A stretch of 64,000 nt of DNA from Sphingobacterium yanglingense (lineage in GTDB: Bacteria > Bacteroidota > Bacteroidia > Sphingobacteriales > Sphingobacteriaceae): assembly GCF_004363245.1 (NCBI RefSeq), contig NZ_SNYV01000015.1, positions 248,001 through 312,000 on the forward strand. Direction: 5' to 3'. Position 1 is the first letter of the stretch, and each line of letters starts with the position of its first letter. A program made the translations under genes and the position numbers. The notes below the pieces were generated by a model. The model saw only the letters and a program-made list of their open reading frames with translations, ran no database searches and was not told the DNA's origin. Shown here piece after piece: positions 55,632 through 64,000 of the stretch.

Positions 55632-57203
55632 ATGAGGAGACTATTTTCTATTTTATTAATCCTACCTGCGCTGTACAGCTGTAGCTTCGCTCAGGTACAA
55701 AAGAAGTATGGGGAACTCATCACCGAAGAGAGCTCCCGAAAGCACCTCACGATATTGGCCAGTAAAGAGTTTGAAGGAAGAGGTACCGGACAGGAAGGTG
55801 GAAGAAAAGCAGCAAACTATATTGCCGATCACTTCAAGAGCTACGGATTGAAACCCATCGTCAACAACGATTCATTCTTTCAGCCTGTCTCCTTGTTACG
55901 TACAGAGCATATCGTAAAAAACTTCAGTATCGACAAGACTTCTTATGAAAACGGAAAAGACTTCTATGTCCAAGGAGACAATGATATCAAAAAATTCACT
56001 TCACAAGAGATAGTTTTCGTAGGCTACGGTCTTCAACACAATGCTTACAACGAACTTAAGTCTACAGATATCAAAGGAAAAGTTGTTTTAGTACTGAATG
56101 AAGGAGAGCCATTCGATCAAGATGGAAATTCACTTTTGACAGGTAATAGTACAGAATCCGAATGGTCTAAAAGTCGTTTCAAAAGAGTACAGGAGCTTGT
56201 CAAACTAGAACCTAAACTGATTTTGGCAACCACACCTCTTGTGGCAAGTATGTTAAACAGAATGAGAGGCAGGTCATCGTCTGCTCGCATTTCACTGGAT
56301 CAGGGAAATGTAAACCGTGCAGTTACTCAGTCTATTCCTGTTGTTAATATAAACGAGGATATTGCCAATAAAATATTATCCAAAGCTAATAGTTCACTAA
56401 CTACTTTTAAAGAACTAGCACGCAAAGGCGTTCAAAAGCCGATAATAATAAAGAGTCAATTGGAGGCGGAAATGGGGGTGAACCAAGAAAAATTGGATGA
56501 TCCCAATGTGCTGGGGCTATTAGAAGGCTCAGACTTAAAAGACGAAGTAATTGTCATCTGCGGACACTATGACCACGATGGTATATTACCCGACGGGACA
56601 TTCTTCCCTGGCGCGGACGATAATGGCTCTGGAACAGTTGCTGTACTAGAACTAGCAAGAGCTTTTTCTGCGGCCAAGAAAGAAGGCAACGGACCGCGAA
56701 GAAGTATTCTTTTTATTGGTTTAGCCGCTGAAGAAAAAGGACTCCTCGGATCTAAATTCTATGTAGAGCACCCTATAATCCCATTAAAAAACACAGTAGC
56801 TTGTATCAACATAGATATGATAGGCCGTATTGATGATAAGCATTTAAATGGAGACCATAATTACCTACATGCTATAGGACTAGACAAACTCAGTTCGGAA
56901 TTACAGCAGGTTACTGAACAAGCCAACAAAGACTTTGTACAGATTGGATTAGATTATTCCTATAATGACCCTAATGAACCTATGCGACTCTATTACCGGT
57001 CAGACCATTACAACTTTGCAGAAAAAGGAATTCCATCAGCGTTCTTCTTTTCGGGACTACACCCCCACTACCATACTCCTGAGGATACTGTCGACAAAAT
57101 TGACTTCCCGATGATGGTAAAAAGAGAAAAATTAATTTTCTATACGACTTGGGAAATAGCCAATAGAGCAAAAAGACTTGTGGTAGATAGCAATAAGAAA
57201 TAG
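55632..57203 (+). CDS. Exported M28-family metallopeptidase
   Basis: 523 residues with signal peptide MRRLFSILLILPALYSCSFAQ; a Cys in LYSC could be a lipidation site but is not a strong lipobox. A protease-associated domain lies around 130-270. The M28 zinc site is complete: HYDHDG, GADDNGSGTVAVLELA, AAEEKGLLGS, NIDMIG and SDHYNFAEKGIPSAFFF. It is a probable aminopeptidase of the periplasm or cell surface. A strong terminator follows. Confidence 0.92.
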   Translation: MRRLFSILLILPALYSCSFAQVQKKYGELITEESSRKHLTILASKEFEGRGTGQEGGRKAANYIADHFKSYGLKPIVNNDSFFQPVSLLRTEHIVKNFSIDKTSYENGKDFYVQGDNDIKKFTSQEIVFVGYGLQHNAYNELKSTDIKGKVVLVLNEGEPFDQDGNSLLTGNSTESEWSKSRFKRVQELVKLEPKLILATTPLVASMLNRMRGRSSSARISLDQGNVNRAVTQSIPVVNINEDIANKILSKANSSLTTFKELARKGVQKPIIIKSQLEAEMGVNQEKLDDPNVLGLLEGSDLKDEVIVICGHYDHDGILPDGTFFPGADDNGSGTVAVLELARAFSAAKKEGNGPRRSILFIGLAAEEKGLLGSKFYVEHPIIPLKNTVACINIDMIGRIDDKHLNGDHNYLHAIGLDKLSSELQQVTEQANKDFVQIGLDYSYNDPNEPMRLYYRSDHYNFAEKGIPSAFFFSGLHPHYHTPEDTVDKIDFPMMVKREKLIFYTTWEIANRAKRLVVDSNKK

Positions 57204-57224
57204 CTTTCAGGTCAATAAAATTAG

Positions 57225-57254
57225 TAAAGCCGTTCCAAACTAGGGACGGCTTTA
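57225..57254 (+). terminator. Terminator after M28 peptidase
   Basis: Arms TAAAGCCGTTCC and GGGACGGCTTTA (one G-U pair) with a 6-nt loop, followed by TTATT, 22 bp after the stop codon. It ends the tatC-rpiB-peptidase unit. Confidence 0.8.
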
Positions 57255-57306
57255 TTATTTAAACAAATCGTCCTTCCATTTGTTTATTACATATCAACAA
57301 GTAATT

Positions 57307-58218
57307 ATGGCATTTGTAGATTATTATAGCACATTAGGGCTTGACAAAACCGCAAGCCAAGAGGACATTAAAAAAGCGTATCGCAAACTCGCACGCAAAT
57401 ATCACCCTGACTTAAATCCAGATGATGAAGTGGCCAAAAAGAAATTTCAAGAGCTCAATGAAGCAAATGAAGTTTTGACCGATCCTGAAAAGCGAAAAAA
57501 ATATGATCAGTATGGTGAAAACTGGAAACACGGTGAGGAATACGAGCGAGCTCAACAGCAATACAGAGGTAGACCAAGTGGATCTGCACAACAAAATCCT
57601 TTTGAGGGATTCGATTATAATGGCAATTACGAAACCGGTGAATACTCAGATTTCTTCGAACAGCTTTTTGGATCCAGATTCGGAGCGGGGCGTAAAGGTT
57701 CATTTAAAGGCCAGGATTATAACGCAGAGATAGAACTCACACTACAGCAAGCCAGCAACACCCATCAACAGACTTTCACCGTAAACGGTAAAAATATTCG
57801 TATCACGATTCCTGCAGGAGTTCAAGACGGTCAGAAAATACGCCTCAAAGGGCAAGGTGCTGCTGGAGTAAATGGAGGCCCCAACGGTGACCTTTATATC
57901 ACTTTCCACATTCTACCTGACCCTCGTTTTGATCGCAGAGGCAACGATTTATATAGCAAAGTTGAAATAGATCTATTTACAGCTTTGCTTGGAGGAGAGG
58001 CAATCGTAGATACACTAGGAGGAAAAATAAAAGTAAAAGTAAAATCCGGTACGCAGAACGGTTCAAAAATCCGTTTAAAAGAAAAAGGATTCCCTCTTTA
58101 TAAACAGGAAGGTAAATTTGGTGATTTCTACGCTGAAGTCGCTGTAAAAATACCAAGCGATCTTAGTGAAGAACAAAAGAAACTCTTTGAACAAGCAGCC
58201 GCTTTAAATAAAAAATAA
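57307..58218 (+). CDS. DnaJ-like co-chaperone, CbpA type
   Basis: 303 residues from the ATG at 57307; a TTG at 57280 is in frame but would add a non-J-domain extension. It has the J domain (about 4-70) with the HPD motif in [11 protein letters not shown], a Gly/Phe-type linker, no zinc-finger region, and two C-terminal peptide-binding beta domains ([19 protein letters not shown] and [19 protein letters not shown]). That is the CbpA layout. It stimulates DnaK. The following gene encodes its modulator CbpM. Confidence 0.94.
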   Translation: MAFVDYYSTLGLDKTASQEDIKKAYRKLARKYHPDLNPDDEVAKKKFQELNEANEVLTDPEKRKKYDQYGENWKHGEEYERAQQQYRGRPSGSAQQNPFEGFDYNGNYETGEYSDFFEQLFGSRFGAGRKGSFKGQDYNAEIELTLQQASNTHQQTFTVNGKNIRITIPAGVQDGQKIRLKGQGAAGVNGGPNGDLYITFHILPDPRFDRRGNDLYSKVEIDLFTALLGGEAIVDTLGGKIKVKVKSGTQNGSKIRLKEKGFPLYKQEGKFGDFYAEVAVKIPSDLSEEQKKLFEQAAALNKK

Positions 58219-58219
58219 T

Positions 58220-58495
58220 ATGGAAGCTACATTATTCAAAATAGTTGACATCTGCCGATCCAACAACATCGAAGCAGCTTTTATTAAAGAGCTGCACCAA
58301 AATGGTCTGATAGAAATCATGATCATAGAGAGTCAAGAATTCGTACATGAGGATGAAGTCGCGCGAATCCAGAAATACCAAAACTGGCATTACGATTTGG
58401 AACTCAATATTCAAGGAATAGAAATTGTACAACAGCTCTTATATAAGATTGAATCGCTGAAGCAACAGGTGCAAAGCCTAAAGAGAGGACATTAG
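58220..58495 (+). CDS. cbpM: Chaperone modulator CbpM
   Basis: 91 residues resembling MerR_2-type CbpM: an N-terminal ILKELHQNGLIEIMII-like winged-helix region, then a helical tail (IQGIEIVQQLLYKIESLKQQVQSL). CbpM binds the J domain of CbpA and inhibits it. It starts one base after the dnaJ/cbpA stop, confirming the pair. A 7-bp-stem hairpin (ACTCTAC/GTAGAGT, 58515-58542) follows and may be a weak terminator. Confidence 0.85.
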   Translation: MEATLFKIVDICRSNNIEAAFIKELHQNGLIEIMIIESQEFVHEDEVARIQKYQNWHYDLELNIQGIEIVQQLLYKIESLKQQVQSLKRGH

Positions 58496-58633
58496 TATTT
58501 TCACGTGAATGTAAACTCTACGTATTTTTTTCCTAGTAGAGTCATAATCAAACGCTTTCCTTTCTTCTCCATACTTTTCTAAAGAGATATTGGCTAACTT
58601 GTTACTAAAGGATATAACATAAGTTAAACAGGT

Positions 58634-59377
58634 ATGAAACAGTTAGAAAATAAGGTCGCCATCGTAACCGGTGGAGCTTCAGGAATTGGAAAGGCAATAG
58701 CTGAGATCTTCATTCGAGAAGGTGCCAAGGTCGTAATCTCTGACATCAATGACAAAGCAGGGAATGATTTTATCAATAATTGCGAAGGCAATAACGCAAT
58801 TTTTGTTAAAGCAGACTCTTCCTCCCCCAAAGACAATGAAAAGATTGTGGAGGCTGCCGTTGCTAATTTTGGAGCCTTACATGTGGCCGTGAATAATGCA
58901 GGAATTGGGGGTGAATCGAACCCAGTCGGCGAATTATCAATCGAAGGTTGGAATAAAGTTATTGACATCAACCTAAATGGTGTTTTCTATGGTATGCACT
59001 ATCAACTGCCTGAGATCGCAAAATCAGGCGGCAGCATCATCAATGTTGCTTCTATACTTGGATCTGTTGGATTCATGAATTCTGCGGCTTACGTCGCTGC
59101 TAAACATGGTGTCGTAGGACTGACCAAGACGGCAGGCTGGGAATACGCGACTAAGGGAGTCCGAGTCAATGCCATAGGTCCTGGATTCATTGAAACCCCA
59201 TTGATCGAAAATGCATTAGATAAAGATACCCAAACGTACTTAGCTAGCCAACATGCTTTCCAACGACTAGGAAGACCCGAAGAAGTGGCTGAACTCGTAC
59301 TTTGGCTTGCTACAGAAAAATCATCTTTTGTCACCGCATCATATTATCCTGTGGATGGCGGATATTTGGCAAAATAG
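58634..59377 (+). CDS. Short-chain dehydrogenase/reductase
   Basis: 247 residues of the classical SDR type. The NAD(P)-binding motif is VTGGASGIGKA, the structural NNAGIGG is present, and the catalytic Ser-Tyr-Lys are in VGFMNSAAYVAAKHG. The Asp in ISDIN after beta-2 suggests NAD rather than NADP as cofactor. The substrate is unknown; the closing PVDGGY is typical of FabG-like and glucose-dehydrogenase-like members. It precedes purC by 32 bp. Confidence 0.92.
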   Translation: MKQLENKVAIVTGGASGIGKAIAEIFIREGAKVVISDINDKAGNDFINNCEGNNAIFVKADSSSPKDNEKIVEAAVANFGALHVAVNNAGIGGESNPVGELSIEGWNKVIDINLNGVFYGMHYQLPEIAKSGGSIINVASILGSVGFMNSAAYVAAKHGVVGLTKTAGWEYATKGVRVNAIGPGFIETPLIENALDKDTQTYLASQHAFQRLGRPEEVAELVLWLATEKSSFVTASYYPVDGGYLAK

Positions 59378-59409
59378 TATTAAATTGCGCGCTTTAAACT
59401 CAACTTCTC

Positions 59410-60093
59410 ATGCAATTAATCTATAAAGGTAAGACTAAGGATGTCTACAATCTAGGTAACAGCCAGTATCTATTAAAGTTCAAAGATGATGTAACAGGTG
59501 AAAATGGAGTCTTTGACCCGGGAGCCAATACCGTAGGCTTGACCATAGACGGAGCCGGTAAATCAGGACTAAAGATGACCAAATATTTTTACGAACTGTT
59601 GAATGGTCTTCAGATTCCTACACATTTAATTTCCGTTGACCTAGACGATGTCAGTATGGTCGTTAAAGAAGCAGAAGTACTAGGAAAAGGACTAGAGGTG
59701 ATATGTCGTTATAAGGCAGTTGGAAGCTTCTACAGACGTTATGCTGCTTATTGCCAAGAAGGTCAAGACCTTAATGGTTTTGTAGAGGTTACGATTAAAG
59801 ATGATGAACGCGGAGACCCTGTTATCTCTGAGGATGCATTGGAAAATCTGGGTATATTAACCAAAGAACTATACCAGGAATTAAAAGCACTAACCGTTAA
59901 AATATGTGACATAGTTAAAGCGGAATTGGCGAAAAAAGGATTAGACCTTTACGACATCAAATTAGAATTCGGTTACGACAAAACGAACAATCAAATCATC
60001 CTCATCGATGAGATTTCAGGTGGCAATATGCGTGTTTATAAAAATGGACAGTATATCGCTCCTTTAGATTTAGAAAAAGAATTCTTAGCATAA
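59410..60093 (+). CDS. purC: SAICAR synthetase (phosphoribosylaminoimidazole-succinocarboxamide synthase)
   Basis: Purine biosynthesis: joins CAIR and aspartate with ATP. The 227 residues start with YKGKTKDVYNL, the lid motif, and have GLTIDGAGKSGLKMTKYFYELL, VICRYKAVGSFYRRYA and LIDEISGGNMRVYK. The slightly short length matches the compact bacterial form. Some SDR-purC neighbours are fortuitous; no metabolic link is evident. A strong bidirectional terminator follows. Confidence 0.92.
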   Translation: MQLIYKGKTKDVYNLGNSQYLLKFKDDVTGENGVFDPGANTVGLTIDGAGKSGLKMTKYFYELLNGLQIPTHLISVDLDDVSMVVKEAEVLGKGLEVICRYKAVGSFYRRYAAYCQEGQDLNGFVEVTIKDDERGDPVISEDALENLGILTKELYQELKALTVKICDIVKAELAKKGLDLYDIKLEFGYDKTNNQIILIDEISGGNMRVYKNGQYIAPLDLEKEFLA

Positions 60094-60098
60094 CATAA

Positions 60099-60132
60099 AA
60101 TAAGAGCTGACTCCAAAAAGTCAGCTCTTATT
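60099..60132. terminator. Bidirectional terminator between purC and lipoprotein gene
   Basis: Perfect arms AATAAGAGCTGACT and AGTCAGCTCTTATT with a 6-nt loop lie between two converging transcripts. It is A-rich on the left and T-rich on the right, so it can end both. Confidence 0.85.
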
Positions 60133-60152
60133 CTTTCGAAGAGTGCTAAAAA

Positions 60153-60995
60153 CTAATCTTTTATAGACAGTGTGTCTCGCTGTACCACTTTTGATTCAGC
60201 ATCTAGGTATTCCAAATAGTATCGCCCTGGACACAAGCTCACCTCAATACCGTCCCGATCAATTGGTTTTAAGATCTGAAAATACTGGAGACCTGCATTC
60301 CCATTTTCAAAGTCCAAATACACCTTTAAAAAAGCAATCTGATTCGAGAACAACATACTCCGATCGGATTTTAAATGGACAGACTTTCTTACCTCTCCGT
60401 ATTTGCAATCTGTTATCTGCCAACGGAGACTATCGTTATCTTTTTTCTGTAGTTCCAAGGCATTAATACGTGCCAGGTAATCGACTTTACAGAAACGGCA
60501 GTCAAGATGCTTTTCGGTACTGATATAGTAGATGAGACTCAATGCACCATCTTCCCTATAGGGGATATAAATATGCCGGATGTCTAACCTACCAGACGTT
60601 ATATCTCGTTGAAAATAAAATGCACTGTCCTGCACTTTTCTTTCGTAACCATCTAATCTTTCAACTGCATTCCGATGCTGTATAGCAATAAGGTGATACT
60701 GAGGTTTTGAATCCGGGACTGCCGAAAATAAAAGCTTACTGCCCTTCGTATGAATACCGACTGATTTCATAACCTGCTTATCATCCGGATAAAGCTGCTT
60801 CATCTTTAACCCCGTTCCCTTTGGGTTAAAGGGCTTAATATCCATATACAACCAGACATTTGCATGACTTAAATCTGTATTGAAATACCGATCTACATCC
60901 TCGACAAATACCCCTCCCTTGGCAAAGCGTGGAGATTTACATCCTGCTAAAGCTAAAGAGACAAGGATAAATAAGACAATCAAATGTGACCGCAT
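60153..60995 (-). CDS. Predicted lipoprotein of the M56/BlaI operon
   Basis: 280 residues with a clear lipoprotein signal (MRSHLIVLFILVSLALAGC, lipidated Cys19). I recognise no domain. The sequence is beta-rich, with segments FFSNQIAFLKVYLDFENGNAGLQYF-like strands and a C-terminal CPGRYYLEYLDAESKV piece that looks like a single Ig-like/beta-sandwich unit. It starts 6 bp after the M56-TonB gene stop, so it is part of that operon and may act with it in the envelope. Confidence 0.6.
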   Translation of the reverse strand: MRSHLIVLFILVSLALAGCKSPRFAKGGVFVEDVDRYFNTDLSHANVWLYMDIKPFNPKGTGLKMKQLYPDDKQVMKSVGIHTKGSKLLFSAVPDSKPQYHLIAIQHRNAVERLDGYERKVQDSAFYFQRDITSGRLDIRHIYIPYREDGALSLIYYISTEKHLDCRFCKVDYLARINALELQKKDNDSLRWQITDCKYGEVRKSVHLKSDRSMLFSNQIAFLKVYLDFENGNAGLQYFQILKPIDRDGIEVSLCPGRYYLEYLDAESKVVQRDTLSIKD

Positions 60996-61001
60996 AATGG
61001 T

Positions 61002-62996
61002 TTAATTTCCTGGATAAACCCGCATGTTCCCTCCCATGAGACCTGCAATTCTCACCTGTCCATCTCCCTCTAGATCATATTGAACAGGTAGTGTATAGGA
61101 TGTAACCGTTTTTTTGCCATCTATAATACCAGGGCTCCAATTTCCATAGCTTTTTGCTGCTGCTATTACATCTTTTGCCATACCGGCATGAGCTTCTGTA
61201 ATCACCTTAAAATTACCCAATTCTCCGTTTGGTAATACATCGAATCCCAATTCGACCAATGTCCCTTCTTGCTTCAAGCTTCTTAGAACAGGGGGAAAAC
61301 TAATTTTGCTTGCTACAGACACCATAAATTGTCGCATTCCTCCTTTAGGCTCAGGTAGTACCTCTACACGCTCTCCTTTAGAAAGAACTGCCCCACCGCC
61401 TGCAAGTCTCAATCCAACCGCAGCTCTGGATTTTTGCTTAGCACCGTTCTCTTCAGCTGGAATCCATTTTGTATTTTTCAATAACGCTACAAAACGAGAT
61501 TTAAAGCTTTCCTCTAACACAGACCCAACCGCAAAGTTTGAAAGAGAGCCATCAGGTGCAACATCAAACGTTGCCCACATCCAAGGATCCAGATCCTTGG
61601 ATGTCAATGTGCGTGGAGATTTATAGGATGATACCAACCATTCTTGGAGCCTGCTCTCTCCTAGTTCAGGTTTGGCCCTATAATTTGTTCTTTTTTGGAA
61701 CATTGTTGTCAAATCCAATCGTATTGGTAAGGTGTATGCAATGCGCACCGCTTTCCCATTCTGAACAGCTGGTGACCACTTAGCCGATTTACTAAGCATA
61801 TCAAGAGCAGCCTCCCCTGTACCATATCCAAGGTCTCGAACTACCTTAAGATTACTCAACTGTCCGTCTTTCTCAACAACAAAATAAATTTGCAATGTCC
61901 CCTTTATATCAGCATCTATCGCTGCTTTTGGGTATTGATAGTTTTCTCCAATCCATTTACGATAAGCTACCATTCCTCCTGGAGGTTCCGGGTTTATTTC
62001 CGTAGTTTCAAAAATCACCTCATCACCAACCGGGTCCTGTGTATTAATCTTCTTTGAAGTATCCTGATCCGTTAGCAATAGAAGATTCGAGGTCCCTACT
62101 TCCGACTCCATTCGATCTGCTGATATAGCTGACTTAGGAAAACTAACATCAGCCAACTGCGTTTCTACACTAGCTACCACTTCCTTGGCTCTACTTGTAT
62201 TAAAAACCAATGTAGACCCAATTGCTACTAACAATACAGGAAGGCTTGCCAAATAAAACAACTTATTTCTATTCGACGATTTATTTTTAAATAACATCAT
62301 AATTCTCTTTTTTAAGAATGACTGGTTCGAAAACTCATGGACCAGACTATTCAAATCTGTTCGCATCGCATTCGCCACCAACAACTCCGCATAAGCTACC
62401 TTATCCTCCGAGCAGAACTCGTCGGCGATACACTCATGTTGAAATTTTAGCTCCTTTCGAATAAGATAAACTATGGGGTTAAACCAATTAAACACACAAA
62501 TAAGCTCCAATAGTAGTACATCATAGGAATGTCCTTGCTCCACATGGACCTGTTCATGCCGATCTATTACCTGATCATTCCTGACCTCTGCTCCCAAAAA
62601 CACCCGTTTAAAAAATGAAAAACTCACATGGCTTTCTTCACTTGCAAATGCCCTGTTGACCATCCATAACCGATATACCAAAGCAATTATTCCAAGACTG
62701 ACAACAGTCCAATACAGGACCGTGAGCAGGTCAACTAAGCTATAAGAAGTATCTACCACTATAGGTATATATATCACATCCATGACCTCTATAAAATTAA
62801 CATGAGGAATGACTTCATCCTCTGCTATTAAGCTTGATATATCAATGAATAGCCCTATAGGTATAAGGATTGCCAGAACCACAATACCAAGTAAATAAAG
62901 TCTATTCCATTGAAAGAATGTCAACTTTCGGAAACAAATATGATATAGGCAAAAACCTATCGTCAAGGCGATATTAACCAGAAGTAAGTAAACCAT
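61002..62996 (-). CDS. M56-family peptidase with TonB C-terminal domains (BlaR1-like)
   Basis: 664 residues. The N-terminal half is a BlaR1-type membrane metallopeptidase: several TM helices (about 2-20, 34-52, 87-110), the zinc motif HEQVH at 147-151, and Glu188 in HECIADEF; a TM helix near 248-265 follows. The C-terminal half contains up to three TonB_C-like modules (around 340-430, 440-530 and 545-640; e.g. GTLQIYFVVEKDGQLSNLKVVRDLG and GTLVELGFDVLPNGELGNFKVI). The preceding BlaI gene makes it a signal-transducing protease candidate. What it senses is unknown. Confidence 0.85.
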   Translation of the reverse strand: MVYLLLVNIALTIGFCLYHICFRKLTFFQWNRLYLLGIVVLAILIPIGLFIDISSLIAEDEVIPHVNFIEVMDVIYIPIVVDTSYSLVDLLTVLYWTVVSLGIIALVYRLWMVNRAFASEESHVSFSFFKRVFLGAEVRNDQVIDRHEQVHVEQGHSYDVLLLELICVFNWFNPIVYLIRKELKFQHECIADEFCSEDKVAYAELLVANAMRTDLNSLVHEFSNQSFLKKRIMMLFKNKSSNRNKLFYLASLPVLLVAIGSTLVFNTSRAKEVVASVETQLADVSFPKSAISADRMESEVGTSNLLLLTDQDTSKKINTQDPVGDEVIFETTEINPEPPGGMVAYRKWIGENYQYPKAAIDADIKGTLQIYFVVEKDGQLSNLKVVRDLGYGTGEAALDMLSKSAKWSPAVQNGKAVRIAYTLPIRLDLTTMFQKRTNYRAKPELGESRLQEWLVSSYKSPRTLTSKDLDPWMWATFDVAPDGSLSNFAVGSVLEESFKSRFVALLKNTKWIPAEENGAKQKSRAAVGLRLAGGGAVLSKGERVEVLPEPKGGMRQFMVSVASKISFPPVLRSLKQEGTLVELGFDVLPNGELGNFKVITEAHAGMAKDVIAAAKSYGNWSPGIIDGKKTVTSYTLPVQYDLEGDGQVRIAGLMGGNMRVYPGN

Positions 62997-63033
62997 AAGT
63001 AATTAAGTTTATAATCAAGCAATGGATAGCTTG

Positions 63034-63402
63034 TTATTTGTGTCTATTGATTATTGCCAATATTTCATCCAATTCTTTTACATCCAACTTATTTTCTTCT
63101 AGAAAAAAAGACAGCATCCGTTTCGGCGAGTTATCAAAATAACCATTCAACAACTTGTCCGCAACTACTTTCTTATACATTTCCTTCGAAATCGCTGGAA
63201 TATACCGATGGCTTTTGCCAAAGGCTTGATGATCTACAAAACCCTTGGTCTGTAGAATCCTGATAATAGTAGAAACTGTATTATATGCAGGTTTTGGTTC
63301 CGGGAGTCGATCTATAACTTCCTTAACAAATCCACCTCCCATGTCCCAGAGTTCCTGCATGATTTGCTCTTCTGCTTTTGTAAGTTCTTTAATTTCGTCC
63401 AT
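63034..63402 (-). CDS. BlaI/MecI/CopY-family transcriptional regulator
   Basis: 122 residues from the ATG at 63402; a GTG at 63426 would add eight. The winged helix is typical: ELTKAEEQIMQELWDMGGGFVKEVIDRL, AYNTVSTIIRILQTKGFVDHQAFGKSHRYIPAISKEMY, then a dimerisation helix pair. These repressors are inactivated by cleavage triggered by a BlaR1-type protease, which is encoded 37 bp downstream. It likely autoregulates through the palindromes at 63466-63496. Confidence 0.92.
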   Translation of the reverse strand: MDEIKELTKAEEQIMQELWDMGGGFVKEVIDRLPEPKPAYNTVSTIIRILQTKGFVDHQAFGKSHRYIPAISKEMYKKVVADKLLNGYFDNSPKRMLSFFLEENKLDVKELDEILAIINRHK

Positions 63403-63465
63403 AATACTGTTTATTAAAAAAGGCACGTCTGCCGATAATCGATTATAAAACGAATGTATAACTAA

Positions 63466-63506
63466 AAAACTAGTTTTGAAACTAATTATTTAGTTTAAAA
63501 CACAAA
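63466..63506 (-). promoter_or_regulatory. Promoter and operator region of the BlaI operon
   Basis: Palindromes AAAACTAGTTTT (63466-63477) and AAACTAATTATTTAGTTT (63479-63496) share the half-site AACTA and have centres 16 bp apart. A -33 TTTG (63506-63503, minus) and a degenerate -7 box TAGTTTCA (63484-63477) are 18 bp apart, so the palindromes cover the core promoter and start. That is the expected geometry for repression by BlaI. Confidence 0.6.
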
Positions 63507-63530
63507 CAACTGTAAAACAACATATTAAAA

Positions 63531-63938
63531 TCAATCCAATCGCCATCTTCTATTCGATTTCTTCTCGGATAGTTTGTTTTTTCGGTCCAACCGGGCCAAT
63601 ACTTTCGAGCGAGGTACTTTTGTCGGAATACGTTTCTTTGTGGGTGTCAATGCCTTTATCAGTAGATTATGCAGCCGCTCTATAGCGATATCTTTATTTG
63701 CCAACTGACTCCTACTCTCCGAAACTTCAAGTTGTACCAGCCCTTCTGAATGTATACGATGTGCCAACTTAAACTGAATAATATCTTTTTGTATGGGAGA
63801 CAATAGTAAAGAGTTTGCAACATCCCACAACAACGTCACTTTCGTTTCTACTTTATTTACGTTCTGTCCTCCAGCTCCTCCAGACCGGGAAGTCTTAAAT
63901 GTCACTTCCTTCCTTAAATCTTCCGATTTAATATACAT
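63531..63938 (-). CDS. arfB: Ribosome rescue peptidyl-tRNA hydrolase ArfB
   Basis: 135 residues. The catalytic GGQ motif lies in SRSGGAGGQNVNKVETKV (about 18-35), and the basic C-terminal tail (NKLSEKKSNRRWRLD) is the ribosome-entry tail of the family. It hydrolyses peptidyl-tRNA on stalled ribosomes without stop codon. It is upstream of and co-directional with the BlaI operon; that operon has its own promoter. The remaining 62 bp to the window end hold no recognised feature. Confidence 0.93.
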   Translation of the reverse strand: MYIKSEDLRKEVTFKTSRSGGAGGQNVNKVETKVTLLWDVANSLLLSPIQKDIIQFKLAHRIHSEGLVQLEVSESRSQLANKDIAIERLHNLLIKALTPTKKRIPTKVPRSKVLARLDRKNKLSEKKSNRRWRLD

Positions 63939-64000
63939 ACTATAAACTTTACGATTTTATTGCAAAATGATTGCTAAACCTTACTTAAATTTGATTGTTA

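Overview
The window looks like a chromosomal segment of a Bacteroidota bacterium, most likely Sphingobacteriaceae (Sphingobacterium/Pedobacter-like). The support is indirect: AT-rich DNA, promoters of the form TTTG-N18-20-TAnnTTTG without obvious Shine-Dalgarno sequences, lipoprotein and outer-membrane families typical of this phylum, and arrays of ~800-residue FtsX/MacB-like permeases. The genus is an inference.

Layout. (1) 1-2924, minus: the edge of a polysaccharide-degradation locus, with the N-terminus of a GH2 enzyme and a complete family-8 polysaccharide lyase. (2) 3401-17054, minus: the transcription/translation block. In transcription order it reads tRNA-Thr, tRNA-Tyr, tRNA-Gly, tRNA-Thr, tuf; then tRNA-Trp, secE, nusG; then rplK, rplA, rplJ, rplL, rpoB, rpoC. 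All three blocks have recognisable promoters; terminators follow tuf, nusG and rpoC. (3) 17331-19539: an outer-membrane barrel protein, a degenerate methyltransferase-like protein and a GyrI-like effector-binding protein. (4) 19561-46456: a large envelope transport locus. On the minus strand lie tolC, an NtrC-type response regulator and its histidine kinase. Divergently on the plus strand lie a HlyD-type adaptor, seven large FtsX/MacB-type permeases, two ABC ATPases and a DUF4097-like exported protein. The array is split at 36568-38483 by two unrelated small genes. (5) 46502-60093: housekeeping genes for a SirB1-like protein, a lipoprotein, QueH, YceD/RpmF/PlsX/FabH, AccB/AccC, TatC, RpiB, an M28 peptidase, DnaJ/CbpM, an SDR and PurC. 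(6) 60153-63938, minus: a BlaI / M56-TonB / lipoprotein operon, with arfB upstream.

The most striking observation is regulatory. The divergent tolC/hlyD intergenic region carries two 16-bp dyads, TGTCC-N6-GAACA and TGTCC-N6-GGACA, spaced exactly 21 bp. On both sides a TGGCAC element pointing outward (like a sigma-54 -24 box) lies exactly 52 bp away. A second pair, again with 21-bp spacing and followed 55 bp later by a TGG-N9-TTG element, lies upstream of the second permease array. This predicts that the NtrC-type regulator encoded here controls the tolC operon and both permease arrays through sigma-54. A 14-copy heptanucleotide tandem repeat directly in front of the second ATPase start codon is the other unusual feature.
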